Source: Bordetella petrii
GTDB lineage: Bacteria; Pseudomonadota; Gammaproteobacteria; Burkholderiales; Burkholderiaceae_B
DNA length: 64,000 bases
Assembly: GCA_017745595.1 (NCBI GenBank)
Contig: WMBV01000018.1
Coordinates: 1 to 64,000, forward strand
Direction of reading: 5' to 3'
Of the stretch, positions 34,978 through 43,982 are shown piece by piece. A model generated the notes under the pieces. The model worked only from the letters and a program-made list of their open reading frames with translations, did not search any database and was not told the origin of the DNA. Position numbers and translations under genes: made by a program. The first letter of the stretch is position 1; each line of letters starts with the position of its first letter.

Positions 34978-36627
34978 TTACGTTAAGGTGCCGGATGCCG
35001 GCAGAAAATCGCGCCGCATGACTTTCTTGTCGAATTTACCCACGCTGGTGCGGGGCAGGGCATCGACGAAACGCACCTCGGTGGGGATACCGTATTTTGG
35101 AATTGCACCGCTGTCCGCGTAGGTCTGCAGGTGCTGCTGGATCGCCACGGCGTCCAGCGTACTGCGCGCGCTGGCGGTAGCCACCACGATGGCCATGGGG
35201 CGCTCGCCCCAACGCTCGTCGGGCACGCCGATGACGGCGGCTTCCTGGACGCCGGGATGGCGCGAGATCAGGTCTTCGAGCAGGTAAGACGATATCCATT
35301 CGCCGCCGGTCTTGATGATGTCTTTCATGCGGTCGGTGACGCGCATATAGCCCAGCTCGCAGATGGTGCCGATATCGCCGGTGTGCAGAAAGCCGCCGCG
35401 CCACAATTCGCGCGAGGCCTCTTCATTATGCAGATAGCCGGTGGTGAGCCATGGCGTGTGCAGTACGACTTCACCGGCCTTACCGCTGCCCGGCGCGATG
35501 GTATTCATGTCGCTGTCGACAACGCGCATGTCCACCAAGGGGATGGGGCGGCCCGCCGTGATGCGCGAGGGCAGGCTGCTGTCCGTATCCAGATCCAGCA
35601 ACGACTCGTCGAGCTGCGAAAGGCTGACGATGGGGCAGGTTTCCGACATGCCGTAGGCGCCCATGACGTCCATGCCGCGAGCCAGCGCCTGCCTGGCCAA
35701 TGCGCTGGGAAAGGCCGAGCCTCCGATAAGGAGTTTCCAGCCCCGCAGATCGGCCTGTGTCTTGTCGGCCTCGCCAAGCAGCATGCGCAGGATGGTGGGC
35801 ACGCAATGCGAGAAGGTGACCCCTTCCGTGCGGCGCAGGGACAGCAGGCCTTCTGGTGTGTAGCGCCCGGGATAAACCTGCTTGACGCCCATCATGGTGG
35901 CGATATACGGCAGGCCCCAGGCATGTACGTGGAACATCGGCGTGATGGGCATATAAACGTCGCCTCGGTGAAAGCGCCCCTGCGTGCTGGGCGTGCCAAG
36001 GGCGGCGGCCGAGGCCAGGGTATGCAGCACCAGTTGGCGATGCGTGTAGTACACCCCCTTGGGCATGCCCGTGGTGCCGCTGGTGTAGAACAGTGTGGCG
36101 CGGGTGTTTTCGTCGAAATCGGGGAAGACGTAGTTTCCGTCGTGCGGAGCCAGCATAGCTTCGTAGCCCTGAGGATCGGCGCCGTCGTCGGCGTCGTCCA
36201 TTACGATCACTTCGCTCACCGAGGGCAGCGCGGCGCGCATGGCGGCCACCATGTCGACGAATTCGCGATTCACCAGCAGGATCCGGGGCTCGGCATGCTC
36301 CATGGTGTATTGGATCTGCTGCGGACTCAGGCGCACGTTGACCGTCTGCAGGGTGGCGCCCATCATGGGCACGGCAAAGAGCGCCTCAAAGTAGCGGTTG
36401 GTGTCCCAGTCCAGCACGGCCACCACGTCGCCATGCTGAATACCGTGCCGGGCCAGGCCGGCCGCCAGCTGGCCGATGCGCTGGCGCATGGTGCGGTAGG
36501 TAAAGCGCCGGTCGCGATACACGATCTCCTGGTCGGGTGTGGTGGCCAGTGGGGTGACCAGCAGATTCTTGATCAACAGTTGGTAGGCGGGGCCGGTGGT
36601 GGCGGGCGTGGAGCCGAGGGTCGTCAT
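34978..36627 (-). CDS. AMP-forming acyl-CoA ligase (DmdB-like)
   Basis: The product has 549 residues of the ANL superfamily. The P-loop LFYTSGTTGMPKGVYYTHRQ lies near residues 185-205. MGAYGMSETCPIVS is the A5 region. The C-terminal domain contains VTDRMKDIIKTGGEWISS and the catalytic Lys in TSVGKFDKKVMRRDFL. VAVLDWDTNRYFEALFAVPMMG near the N-terminus is typical of the methylthiopropionyl-CoA or medium-chain ligase branch. It is the last gene of a 12-gene operon that also encodes a DmdC-like dehydrogenase, a hydratase/dehydrogenase and a thiolase, so it activates an acid for beta-oxidation. The acid itself is not identifiable. Confidence 0.9.
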   Translation of the reverse strand: MTTLGSTPATTGPAYQLLIKNLLVTPLATTPDQEIVYRDRRFTYRTMRQRIGQLAAGLARHGIQHGDVVAVLDWDTNRYFEALFAVPMMGATLQTVNVRLSPQQIQYTMEHAEPRILLVNREFVDMVAAMRAALPSVSEVIVMDDADDGADPQGYEAMLAPHDGNYVFPDFDENTRATLFYTSGTTGMPKGVYYTHRQLVLHTLASAAALGTPSTQGRFHRGDVYMPITPMFHVHAWGLPYIATMMGVKQVYPGRYTPEGLLSLRRTEGVTFSHCVPTILRMLLGEADKTQADLRGWKLLIGGSAFPSALARQALARGMDVMGAYGMSETCPIVSLSQLDESLLDLDTDSSLPSRITAGRPIPLVDMRVVDSDMNTIAPGSGKAGEVVLHTPWLTTGYLHNEEASRELWRGGFLHTGDIGTICELGYMRVTDRMKDIIKTGGEWISSYLLEDLISRHPGVQEAAVIGVPDERWGERPMAIVVATASARSTLDAVAIQQHLQTYADSGAIPKYGIPTEVRFVDALPRTSVGKFDKKVMRRDFLPASGTLT

Positions 36628-36637
36628 GGTTGTCTCC

Positions 36638-37420
36638 TTACATCCAGCTCAGGGTTTGGCCGCCGTCTACGGTGATCACGGCGCCCGTGATGTAGCGTCC
36701 CGCGTCAGAGGCCAGCAGTAGCGTGGCACCGTCGAGGTCGCCCGGCTCGCCGAAGCGGCGCATCGGGATGCGCTTGAGGATACTGGCTTCCAGGCCGGTG
36801 TCGCTGAAATGGCCGTGCATCTCGGTCTGGATGTTGCCCGGCGCGATGGCGTTCACGCGCACGCCTCTGCCGGCGAGCTCCAGGGCCATGACGCGGGTCA
36901 GATGAATCAGGCCTGCCTTGGACGCGGCGTAGCTCGACATCTGGCCGGCCGCGCGCAGGCCCGAGGAAGAGGCGATGTTGATGATGACGCCGCCGCCGCG
37001 CTCGCTCATATGGCGCGCGGCTTTCTGGGCGACCAGGAAGTTGCCCTTGAGGTTGGTGTCCAGGATGCGTGCGACTTCTTTGGGATCTTGCCTGGTGAAG
37101 CGCTCGATGTAGGCGATCCCCGCGTTGTTGAACAGGATGTCCACGGGCTGGCCCAGGCCTTGCTCGGCGGCGCCCCAGGCTTGTTCGATACTGTCCGCGT
37201 CCGTCACGTCGAGCGGCACTGCGCAGGCCTTGAGGCCCTCCGCTTGCAAGGCCGACACGGTGTCGTCCAGGCGGTCCAGGCGGCGGGCGGCAAGGGCCAC
37301 GGATGCGCCGGCCTGGGCCAATAGCCTGGCGGTATGCCGGCCGATGCCGCTGGAGGCGCCGGTGACGAGCGCAGCCTTGCCGCCGAGGTCAAAGAGTCGG
37401 GAAAGATGTGTCATGGTCAT
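36638..37420 (-). CDS. Short-chain dehydrogenase/reductase
   Basis: The product has 260 residues from the ATG at 37420, which overlaps the preceding stop as ATGA; a second ATG two codons on (37414) is equally possible. It is a classical SDR: LVTGASSGIGRHTARLLAQAG (about 17-37), FNNAGIAYIERF, catalytic Ser in NIASSSGLRAA, YAASKAGL with Tyr and Lys, and NAIAPGNIQTEMH. It probably acts as a 3-hydroxyacyl-CoA dehydrogenase or an alcohol dehydrogenase step in the operon. The next gene is 10 bp away. Frames extending far upstream on this strand are shadows of the hydratase gene. Confidence 0.92.
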   Translation of the reverse strand: MTMTHLSRLFDLGGKAALVTGASSGIGRHTARLLAQAGASVALAARRLDRLDDTVSALQAEGLKACAVPLDVTDADSIEQAWGAAEQGLGQPVDILFNNAGIAYIERFTRQDPKEVARILDTNLKGNFLVAQKAARHMSERGGGVIINIASSSGLRAAGQMSSYAASKAGLIHLTRVMALELAGRGVRVNAIAPGNIQTEMHGHFSDTGLEASILKRIPMRRFGEPGDLDGATLLLASDAGRYITGAVITVDGGQTLSWM

Positions 37421-39546
37421 TGTCCGGGTGTCCAGTCGCTGATGCGGCGGCGTTCGCTGGCCAGTTGCTTGAGCAGTTTGACGGGCGTCCAATAGCCGTG
37501 GCGGTCGCCGCGCGCGCGGCCATAGTGTTCCAATCGCTCGACCACATGAGCCAGCCCCCAGTCGTCGGCCATCGAGAGAGGGCCGCCCCGGTGGTCGGGG
37601 AAGCCGTAGCCGGCGGTCCAGACGACGTCGATGTCGCCGGGGCGCATGGCGATGCCTTCTTCGAGGATTCTGGCGGCTTCGTTGATGAGGGGCAGCATCA
37701 GGCGCTCCACGATCTCGGCCTCGGGGATGGCGTCGCGCCGGGGGATGCCGTATCGCCTGGCCAGGGTTTCGGATGTCGCGGCTGTCAGGGGCTCGGGCAG
37801 GGGCGTGCGGCCTTCGTAGCGGTAGTAGCCGCTGCCGGTTTTCTGGCCAAAGCGGCCGTCCTCGTGCAGTTGCTGGCATACGGCGCGGTACGACGGATCG
37901 TCGGGCATGCCGCCCGACTTGGCCAGTTCGATCAAGGTCTTCGCGCCCACGTCGATTCCGGCCATGTCCAGCATGCGGCAAGGGCCCATGGCCATGCCGA
38001 CGTTATCGGGGTTCTCGACGGCGTGGTCGATGTCGGCGGGCGCGGCGCCCTCCATGAGCAGGAACTCGTTCTCGCGCATATAGGGTTCGGCCATGCGGTT
38101 GCCAATGAACCCGTAGCATACGCCGCTGACCACGGCGGTTTTGCCGATACGGCGCGCCATCTCCATGACGGTCAGCAGTACGTCGGGCGCGGTCTTGGCT
38201 CCGCGCACTACTTCGAGCAGGCGCATCACGTTGGCGGGGCTGAAGAAGTGCATGCCCACGACATCGGCAGGGCGGCCGGACGCCCGGGCGATCACATCCA
38301 CATTGAGCGTGGATGTATTGGTGGCGATGATCGCACCCGGCTTGCAGGTCTTGCCGAGTTGTGCCATTACTTGCTGCTTCAGCGCCATGTCCTCGAACAC
38401 GGCCTCGATCACCAGATCGCAGTCGGCCAGATCCTCGAAGCGCAGGGTGCCTTGCAGACATTGCATGCGTTGGCGCACCTGCTCTTCGGTGAGGCGGCCT
38501 TTGGCTAGGGTGGCATCGTAGTTGCGCTGCACGGTCGCCAGGCCGTGCAGCAGCGACTCTTCACGCACATCCAGTATCAGGGTGCGCAGGCCGATGTTGG
38601 CGAAGTTCATGGCGATGCCGCCCCCCATGGTGCCCGCGCCGATAATGCCCACCTTGTGCACGGGACGGCCGCGTATCCCGGACGGCAGGCCCGGGATGCG
38701 GGTGGCCTCGCGTTCGGCGAAGAACAGGTGGCGCATGGCGCGGGAGTGTCGGGTGGCCAGGCATTCGGCGAACAGGCGAGCCTCGAGCCGGGCGCCTTGT
38801 TCGAAAGGCTGGGTGACAGCGGCTTCAACGCAGGTGACGATGGCGCGCGCGGCGGGGTAGACCCCCTGGCGCTTTTCCACATCGCGCATGGCCTTGGCGA
38901 AGAAGTCGGCAGCCAGTCCTTCAGCGCGTGGCGCGCGCTGGCTGGTGGCGCGAATGGCGCGCTTTTGCGCGACAGCCGTGGCGGCGAGGGCCAGGCCGGC
39001 TGCCAGCGGCGATGATTGCGTGGCGATCTCGTCGATCAAGCCGATTTCCAGGGCGCGTGAAGCGGTGATGGGTTGGCCGCCGAGCATCATCTGCAGGGCA
39101 GTGTCCACGGCGACCAGGCGGGGCAGGCGCTGCGTGCCCAATGAGCCGGGGAAAATGCCCAGCTTGATTTCTGGAAAACCCAGGCGGGTGGCGGGTTGTG
39201 CCACGCGGAAATGGCAGGCCATGGCCAGCTCGAGCCCGCCGCCCAGGGTGTGGCCGTGCAGCGATGCGATGACAGGGCGGGTCTGTGACTCAATGCGCGC
39301 TAGAGTGGTATTGAGGGCAGCGGTGCTGAAGCTGGGATCGTCAAAGGCATGGATATCGCCGCCCGCGACAAAGGTCTTGCCGTCGCAGCAGACGAGCAAG
39401 GCGCCGAGCGATGCATCGGCTTCGAAGCGGTCCAGAGCCTGGTTCAGGCCGGCAGTGACGGCTGCGGAGATGGCATTGACGGGCGGCGCGTCGATGATGA
39501 TGACGCCGATGGATTGCTGGGTCTCGAATCGTACGGATGTGTTCAT
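37417..39546 (-). CDS. Bifunctional enoyl-CoA hydratase/3-hydroxyacyl-CoA dehydrogenase
   Basis: The product has 709 residues. The N-terminal crotonase domain (about 1-190) has the oxyanion-hole HGHTLGGGLELAMACHFR and GFPEIKLGIFPGSLGTQRL with both catalytic Glu positions. The 3-hydroxyacyl-CoA dehydrogenase NAD domain begins at KVGIIGAGTMGGGIAMNFA (about 297), its catalytic His lies in GMHFFSPANVMRLLEVV, and two C-terminal helical domains follow (VCYGFIGNRM). It performs hydration and the second oxidation of beta-oxidation, in FadJ/MFE1 order. It overlaps both neighbours by 4 bp, so it is tightly coupled in the operon. Confidence 0.94.
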   Translation of the reverse strand: MNTSVRFETQQSIGVIIIDAPPVNAISAAVTAGLNQALDRFEADASLGALLVCCDGKTFVAGGDIHAFDDPSFSTAALNTTLARIESQTRPVIASLHGHTLGGGLELAMACHFRVAQPATRLGFPEIKLGIFPGSLGTQRLPRLVAVDTALQMMLGGQPITASRALEIGLIDEIATQSSPLAAGLALAATAVAQKRAIRATSQRAPRAEGLAADFFAKAMRDVEKRQGVYPAARAIVTCVEAAVTQPFEQGARLEARLFAECLATRHSRAMRHLFFAEREATRIPGLPSGIRGRPVHKVGIIGAGTMGGGIAMNFANIGLRTLILDVREESLLHGLATVQRNYDATLAKGRLTEEQVRQRMQCLQGTLRFEDLADCDLVIEAVFEDMALKQQVMAQLGKTCKPGAIIATNTSTLNVDVIARASGRPADVVGMHFFSPANVMRLLEVVRGAKTAPDVLLTVMEMARRIGKTAVVSGVCYGFIGNRMAEPYMRENEFLLMEGAAPADIDHAVENPDNVGMAMGPCRMLDMAGIDVGAKTLIELAKSGGMPDDPSYRAVCQQLHEDGRFGQKTGSGYYRYEGRTPLPEPLTAATSETLARRYGIPRRDAIPEAEIVERLMLPLINEAARILEEGIAMRPGDIDVVWTAGYGFPDHRGGPLSMADDWGLAHVVERLEHYGRARGDRHGYWTPVKLLKQLASERRRISDWTPGQ

Positions 39547-41219
39547 GGCGAAAGAAGGGGGGGTTGGCGCAGGGCGCGTCGCAGGATCTTGCCGGTGGAG
39601 GTTTTGGGGAGTTCTTCTACGATTTCCACCTGCCTGGGGTATTTGTAGGCGGCCATCTGTTTCTTGCAGAAATCGATCAGATCTTGTTCGGCGAGCGCAT
39701 GGCCGGGCTTGAGGCTGACCACGGCCTTGACGGTTTCGCCCCGATAGCCGTCGGGCACACCGACGACGGCTGCTTCCAACACGGCTGGGTGCGAGTAGAT
39801 GACGTCCTCGACCTCCTTGGGCCAGACCTTGTAGCCGGATGCGTTGATCATGTCCTTCTTGCGGTCGACGATGAACAGCCAGCCGTCTTCGTTCATGTAG
39901 CCGACGTCGCCGGTGCGTAAGAAGCCCTGGTGGAAGGCCGCTTGCGTGTCGTCGGGACGTTGCCAGTAGCCGGGCACGATCTGCGCGCCGCGCAGCAGGA
40001 TTTCGCCTATTTCTCCAGGGGGCAGGGGCCGGCCCGCGTCATCGGCGATGTAGGCGTCGGTGTCGTAGACCGGCACGCCGATGGAATAGGCGCCATTGGC
40101 ATCGACCGGCGTGTCGCGGTCCCGCGGCACACCCACGGCCAGGGCCGTGCTCTCGGTGAGGCCGTAGGTGTTGCGGATTGTCTTGCCGAATTTCTGCTTG
40201 AAGGCCAGGGCCACCGAGGCAGGAACGGGCGCGCCTCCGGTGTAAAGCGATTCCAATGAGGCGAAATGCTCGGGGCCTATGCTGGGCGAGTTCATCATGG
40301 CGATGAAGGCGGTAATGGCGCCTACGGTGAAGCCGGCCCCGTGCTCGCGGCCGGCCTCGGCCACGACCTCGGGATGAAAGCGCAAGGACAGGATCGAGGG
40401 GGCGCGCTTGATCCACGGAAAAGCGATGACGGCGACCAGGCCGGTGATGTGGAACAGCGGGGCAAGCCCCAGGATAGGCGTGCCGTCGCTCAGGGCGACC
40501 CAGGCGTTCCAGAGTTCGACATTGAAGGCGATATTGTTGTGGGTGACCATCGCGCCCTTGGGGATGCCGGTGGTGCCCGAGGTGTAGACCAGCACGGCGG
40601 TCTCATCCGGCGCGGCGGCCTGGCGCAAGGGATGCGTGCCCACAGGCGTGCGCAGCGCGTCCATCAGTTCGACGGCGCCGGGGCCGGCGGACGGGCCGTC
40701 GGCCGGCATGACGCGAGGATCGTCGCGGCGCTGGAATTCACGCGGACTGGTGGTCACGGCCAGCACGCCAGGGAAATCGGCCAACACCTCGCGCCCCACT
40801 TCGGCATACAGATCGCGCTGCAGGACCAGCGCGCGCGCGCCTGAGTCCTGCAGCAGCAGGCGCACTTCGCGCGAGCGGTTCATGGGGTTGATGCTCACCG
40901 CGATTGCACCCGCTTTCCAGGCGCCCAGCATGCAGATCACGAATTGCGGGATGTTCTGCATGTAAAGCGCCACCCGGTCGCCGGGTGCGATGCCATTTTC
41001 CAGCAAGAAGGCAGCGAAGGCATCGGACATGGCGTCGAGCCGCGCATAGTCGATGGTGGCGTCGAAGTAGTGGATAGCGGGCCGCGACCCGCCCGCTTCG
41101 GCCGCCCGGCGAAACAAGGTCAGGGCATCGGGGATGCCCGCCTTGAACTGGCCGCCCGTGTCGAAGGCGGGAGGGTGCAGACTGGCCCAGGGGCTTTTCT
41201 CGGGAATCCGGGTCGTCAT
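39543..41219 (-). CDS. AMP-forming acyl-CoA synthetase, long-chain type
   Basis: The product has 558 residues. The P-loop is LVYTSGTTGIPKGAMVTHNN (about residue 210), A5 is RNTYGLTESTALAVGVP, the hinge/C-terminal domain has GYMNEDGWLFIVDRKKDMINASGYKVWP, and the catalytic Lys lies in TSTGKILRRALR at the end. It is the second acyl-CoA synthetase of the same operon (the other is at 34978-36627), suggesting two related acids or an activation-reactivation step. It lies between the Liv binding protein gene (8-bp gap) and the hydratase (4-bp overlap). Confidence 0.92.
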   Translation of the reverse strand: MTTRIPEKSPWASLHPPAFDTGGQFKAGIPDALTLFRRAAEAGGSRPAIHYFDATIDYARLDAMSDAFAAFLLENGIAPGDRVALYMQNIPQFVICMLGAWKAGAIAVSINPMNRSREVRLLLQDSGARALVLQRDLYAEVGREVLADFPGVLAVTTSPREFQRRDDPRVMPADGPSAGPGAVELMDALRTPVGTHPLRQAAAPDETAVLVYTSGTTGIPKGAMVTHNNIAFNVELWNAWVALSDGTPILGLAPLFHITGLVAVIAFPWIKRAPSILSLRFHPEVVAEAGREHGAGFTVGAITAFIAMMNSPSIGPEHFASLESLYTGGAPVPASVALAFKQKFGKTIRNTYGLTESTALAVGVPRDRDTPVDANGAYSIGVPVYDTDAYIADDAGRPLPPGEIGEILLRGAQIVPGYWQRPDDTQAAFHQGFLRTGDVGYMNEDGWLFIVDRKKDMINASGYKVWPKEVEDVIYSHPAVLEAAVVGVPDGYRGETVKAVVSLKPGHALAEQDLIDFCKKQMAAYKYPRQVEIVEELPKTSTGKILRRALRQPPLLSP

Positions 41220-41227
41220 GGCTCAGC

Positions 41228-42469
41228 TCACGATGGGCGCTTCATCTTGCAGGTCGTGGGCAATTGCGCTTTCTCGGCCGGCACTACCTCGTCGGTCCTC
41301 CAACCCATGCCCAGGCCCTCCTGTTCGACTTGCACGTCGGTGTCGTTGGTCCGGGACCAAGTGGCGACGTAAAGCGGCTGCTGCAGCTGGTGGTCATCGG
41401 CGCGCATGGTGACCTCGCCGTTAAGGCTCTGCACCGTCATGCCCTCCATGGCGGCGGCGACCTTGACGGGATCCACGCTGTCGGTCTCTTTGGCGGCCTT
41501 GGCCAGCATGGCGACAGCCGAGTACGACTGCATCCAGGTGTAGTCGTCGTTGTACTCTTTGTGGAAGCCTTCGGCGATATCGCGGCCGACGTAGCCCTTG
41601 TTGTTGACGTTCCAGACGCCGACGTACTTCACGCGATCCAGGCCGCTTTCACCCATGGACGTCGGAGCGCCCTTGAGCACGGCATAGTAGGTGTAGAAGT
41701 TGGCCGTGACGCCGGCGTCGCGCGCGGCCTTGATCAGCAAGGCCAGGTCGGAGCCCCAGTTGCCCGTGATGATGGTATCGGCGCCGGAAGACTTGATCTT
41801 GGCCACATAGGGAGCGAAGTCTTTGACCTCGCCGATGGGATGCAGGTCGTCGCCCACGATTTCGATGTCGGGACGGGACTCCTTGAGCATTTCCTTGGCG
41901 GCCTTGCTCACCGCGCGGCCAAACGCATAGTTCTGGCCGATGATGAAGACCTTCTTGATGTCCTTGTTGGGTGCAAGGTGGTTCACCAAGGCCTGCATCT
42001 TCATGTCGACGTTGGAGTCGAAGCTGAATTCCCAGAAACTGCACTTGCCATTGGTGAGCTCCGGGTCGATGGCGCCGTGGTTGATATAGATCACCTCCTT
42101 GCCCGGATTGCGCGCATTGTGCTTGTTGATGGCGTCGATCAGAGCCAGACCGGCGCCAGAGCCGTTGGCCTGGGCAACGTAGCGATAGCCCTGGTCGATC
42201 GCGCGCTTGAGCTGGGTCAGGCTTTCCTGCACATTGGCCTTATTGTCGAAACCGACGAATTCGAAGGTGTGCTCGCCAGCCCATTTCTGCTCGTTGGCCA
42301 GCTTCCCGAGGTACTGCCAGCCCTTGAGCTGGTTTTCGCCCAAGGCCGCGAAAGAGCCGGATAGCGGATCGATCAGGGCCACGCGCAAGACATCGGCCTG
42401 GGCGGGCAGGGCGCTGGCGGCCAATGCGACGGTGGCGGCGATCAGGGTGGAACGGTGGTTGATTCTCAT
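41228..42469 (-). CDS. Liv-type ABC transporter substrate-binding protein
   Basis: The product has 413 residues, with a signal peptide ending near LPAQA-DVLRV. The Peripla_BP_6 fold is indicated by LRVALIDPLSGSFAALGENQLKGWQ, FEFVGFDNKANVQESLTQLKRAI, YVAQANGSGAGLALIDAINKHN and FIIGQNYAFGRAVSKAA. Such receptors feed LivHMGF-type importers that carry branched-chain amino acids but also aromatic and aliphatic acids, urea or amides. With beta-oxidation enzymes in the same operon, a carboxylic acid substrate is more likely than leucine. It is followed by the synthetase gene after 8 bp. Confidence 0.92.
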   Translation of the reverse strand: MRINHRSTLIAATVALAASALPAQADVLRVALIDPLSGSFAALGENQLKGWQYLGKLANEQKWAGEHTFEFVGFDNKANVQESLTQLKRAIDQGYRYVAQANGSGAGLALIDAINKHNARNPGKEVIYINHGAIDPELTNGKCSFWEFSFDSNVDMKMQALVNHLAPNKDIKKVFIIGQNYAFGRAVSKAAKEMLKESRPDIEIVGDDLHPIGEVKDFAPYVAKIKSSGADTIITGNWGSDLALLIKAARDAGVTANFYTYYAVLKGAPTSMGESGLDRVKYVGVWNVNNKGYVGRDIAEGFHKEYNDDYTWMQSYSAVAMLAKAAKETDSVDPVKVAAAMEGMTVQSLNGEVTMRADDHQLQQPLYVATWSRTNDTDVQVEQEGLGMGWRTDEVVPAEKAQLPTTCKMKRPS

Positions 42470-42519
42470 GGTGTCTCCTCGCTATGGGTCGGGTGGTGCG
42501 ATAGTGAGCGGGCGTGGCG

Positions 42520-43218
42520 TCAGACCTCCAGCCATTCCCTCTGGATTTCGGGGTTGCCGCGCAATGCGGCCGGCGTGCCCTCGAAAACGATGCTGCCGTG
42601 GCCCATCACGTACACTCTTTGCGAGATGTCCAGGGCGATGGTGAGCTTCTGTTCCACGAGCAGTACCGAGATGCCTCGGTTCTTGAGCTCTTGCAGATAA
42701 TTGGCGACCTGGTCGATGATCTTGGGCGCCAAACCCTCGGTGGGCTCGTCGATCATGATGAGATCCGGGTTGCCCATGAGCGTGCGGCACAGGGTGAGCA
42801 TCTGCTGTTCGCCGCCCGACATCACGCCGGCAGGCGTGTCGCGGCGCTCTTTCAGGCGCGGAAACATGGCGTACATGTCGTCCTTGGTCCAGCTGGTGTT
42901 GCGCCCTTTCTTCCTGCCCAGGGCCAGGTTCTGCTCCACGGTCAGGGTGGGGAAGATTTCGCGCGCCTCAGGGACATAGCCGATGCCCAGGCGCGCGATC
43001 TCGAAGGCCTTGAGGCCGAGGATTTCTTCGCCATGGAAGCGCACCGAGCCGGTGGCGCGAACCTGGCCGCCGATGGCCTTGATGGCAGTGGAGCGGCCCA
43101 CGCCATTGCGCCCCAGCAGACAGATGATTTCGCCGGGAGCCATCCGCATGTTGACGCCGTGCAGGATGTGGCTCTTGTCGTAGTAGGCGTGCAGGTCCCG
43201 CACTTCGAGTATGTTCAT
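42520..43218 (-). CDS. livF: Liv-type ABC transporter ATPase 2, with Arg in Walker A
   Basis: The product has 232 residues. It is a LivF-type ATPase with signature MSGGEQQMLTLCRTLM, Walker B LIMIDEPTEGLAP and switch region LLVEQKLTIAL. The Walker A reads LLGRNGVGRSTAIKAIGG: the invariant Lys of GxxxxGK(S/T) is Arg (codon CGC). The partner LivG has a normal GPNGAGKST. Either Arg functions in its place, as in some LivF-like proteins, or one ATP site is weakened. The start codon overlaps the livG stop by one base. The symbol denotes family position, not proven substrate. Confidence 0.9.
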   Translation of the reverse strand: MNILEVRDLHAYYDKSHILHGVNMRMAPGEIICLLGRNGVGRSTAIKAIGGQVRATGSVRFHGEEILGLKAFEIARLGIGYVPEAREIFPTLTVEQNLALGRKKGRNTSWTKDDMYAMFPRLKERRDTPAGVMSGGEQQMLTLCRTLMGNPDLIMIDEPTEGLAPKIIDQVANYLQELKNRGISVLLVEQKLTIALDISQRVYVMGHGSIVFEGTPAALRGNPEIQREWLEV

Positions 43219-43982
43219 CAGTGCTGCTCCTTAGGCTCGTGCCCGCCCAGGTAGGCTCGCTGCACTTGCGCATTGGCCCGGATGCTCGCGGGCGTGTCGC
43301 AGGCGATCACCTCGCCGTAGACCACCACGGCGATCTTGTCTGCCAGGCCGAACACCACGCTCAGGTCGTGTTCGACCATGAGCAGCGTTTTGCCTTCGGT
43401 GACTCTGCGGATCAGTTCGACTGCCGCATCGCTTTCCGAGCGGCTCATGCCGGCAGTGGGCTCGTCCAGCAGGATGACCTCGGGGTCGCAGGCGACGGTG
43501 ATGCCGATTTCCAGCGCGCGTTGCTCCGCGTAGGTGAGCAAGGCCCCGGGCACGTCGCGCCGCGCCTCCAGGCCGATGATGGCCAGCACCTCGTTGGCGC
43601 GTTCATGGGCGTCGCGCAGTTTGCTCAGGCGGCGCCAGAACGCATAGCGATAGCCCTTGGACCACAGCACCGAGCACAGCAGGTTTTCGTACACGGACAG
43701 GTTGGAAAAGATGTTGGTGATCTGGAAACTGCGCGACAGGCCGCGGCGATTGATCAGCTCGGGGGGCAGGGCGTCGATGCGCGCGCCGTTAAGGCGGATT
43801 TCTCCCGAGCTGACCGGAAAGCGCCCGGAGATCAGGTGAAACAGTGTGGACTTGCCTGCTCCGTTTGGGCCGATGACGGCATAGCGTTCGCCGCGCGGCA
43901 CCTGTAGCGAGGCTCCACGGATGATTTCCGTGACACCGAAGCTTTTGCGCACGCCTTTGAGTTCCAGCGCGTATTCGCTCAT
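43218..43982 (-). CDS. livG: Liv-type ABC transporter ATPase 1
   Basis: The product has 254 residues. The start MSEYALELKGVRKSFG at 43982 overlaps the permease stop as ATGA; an upstream in-frame extension falls within that permease gene. Walker A is GPNGAGKSTLFHLISG (about 37-52). The LivG-type insertion LSRSFQITNIFSNLSVYENLLCSV follows. The signature is degenerate (LLTYAEQRALEIGI), as is usual for LivG. Walker B is VILLDEPTAGMSRSES, and the switch is LMVEHDLSVVFGLADKI. It energises the importer together with the LivF-like subunit. Confidence 0.93.
   Translation of the reverse strand: MSEYALELKGVRKSFGVTEIIRGASLQVPRGERYAVIGPNGAGKSTLFHLISGRFPVSSGEIRLNGARIDALPPELINRRGLSRSFQITNIFSNLSVYENLLCSVLWSKGYRYAFWRRLSKLRDAHERANEVLAIIGLEARRDVPGALLTYAEQRALEIGITVACDPEVILLDEPTAGMSRSESDAAVELIRRVTEGKTLLMVEHDLSVVFGLADKIAVVVYGEVIACDTPASIRANAQVQRAYLGGHEPKEQH

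Noticed and set aside
42520-43218. Calling the LivF-like ATPase a pseudogene because of its Walker A change
   Set aside because: The frame is complete, all other motifs are intact and it is overlapped by livG. A single Lys to Arg change is not enough to call it dead.
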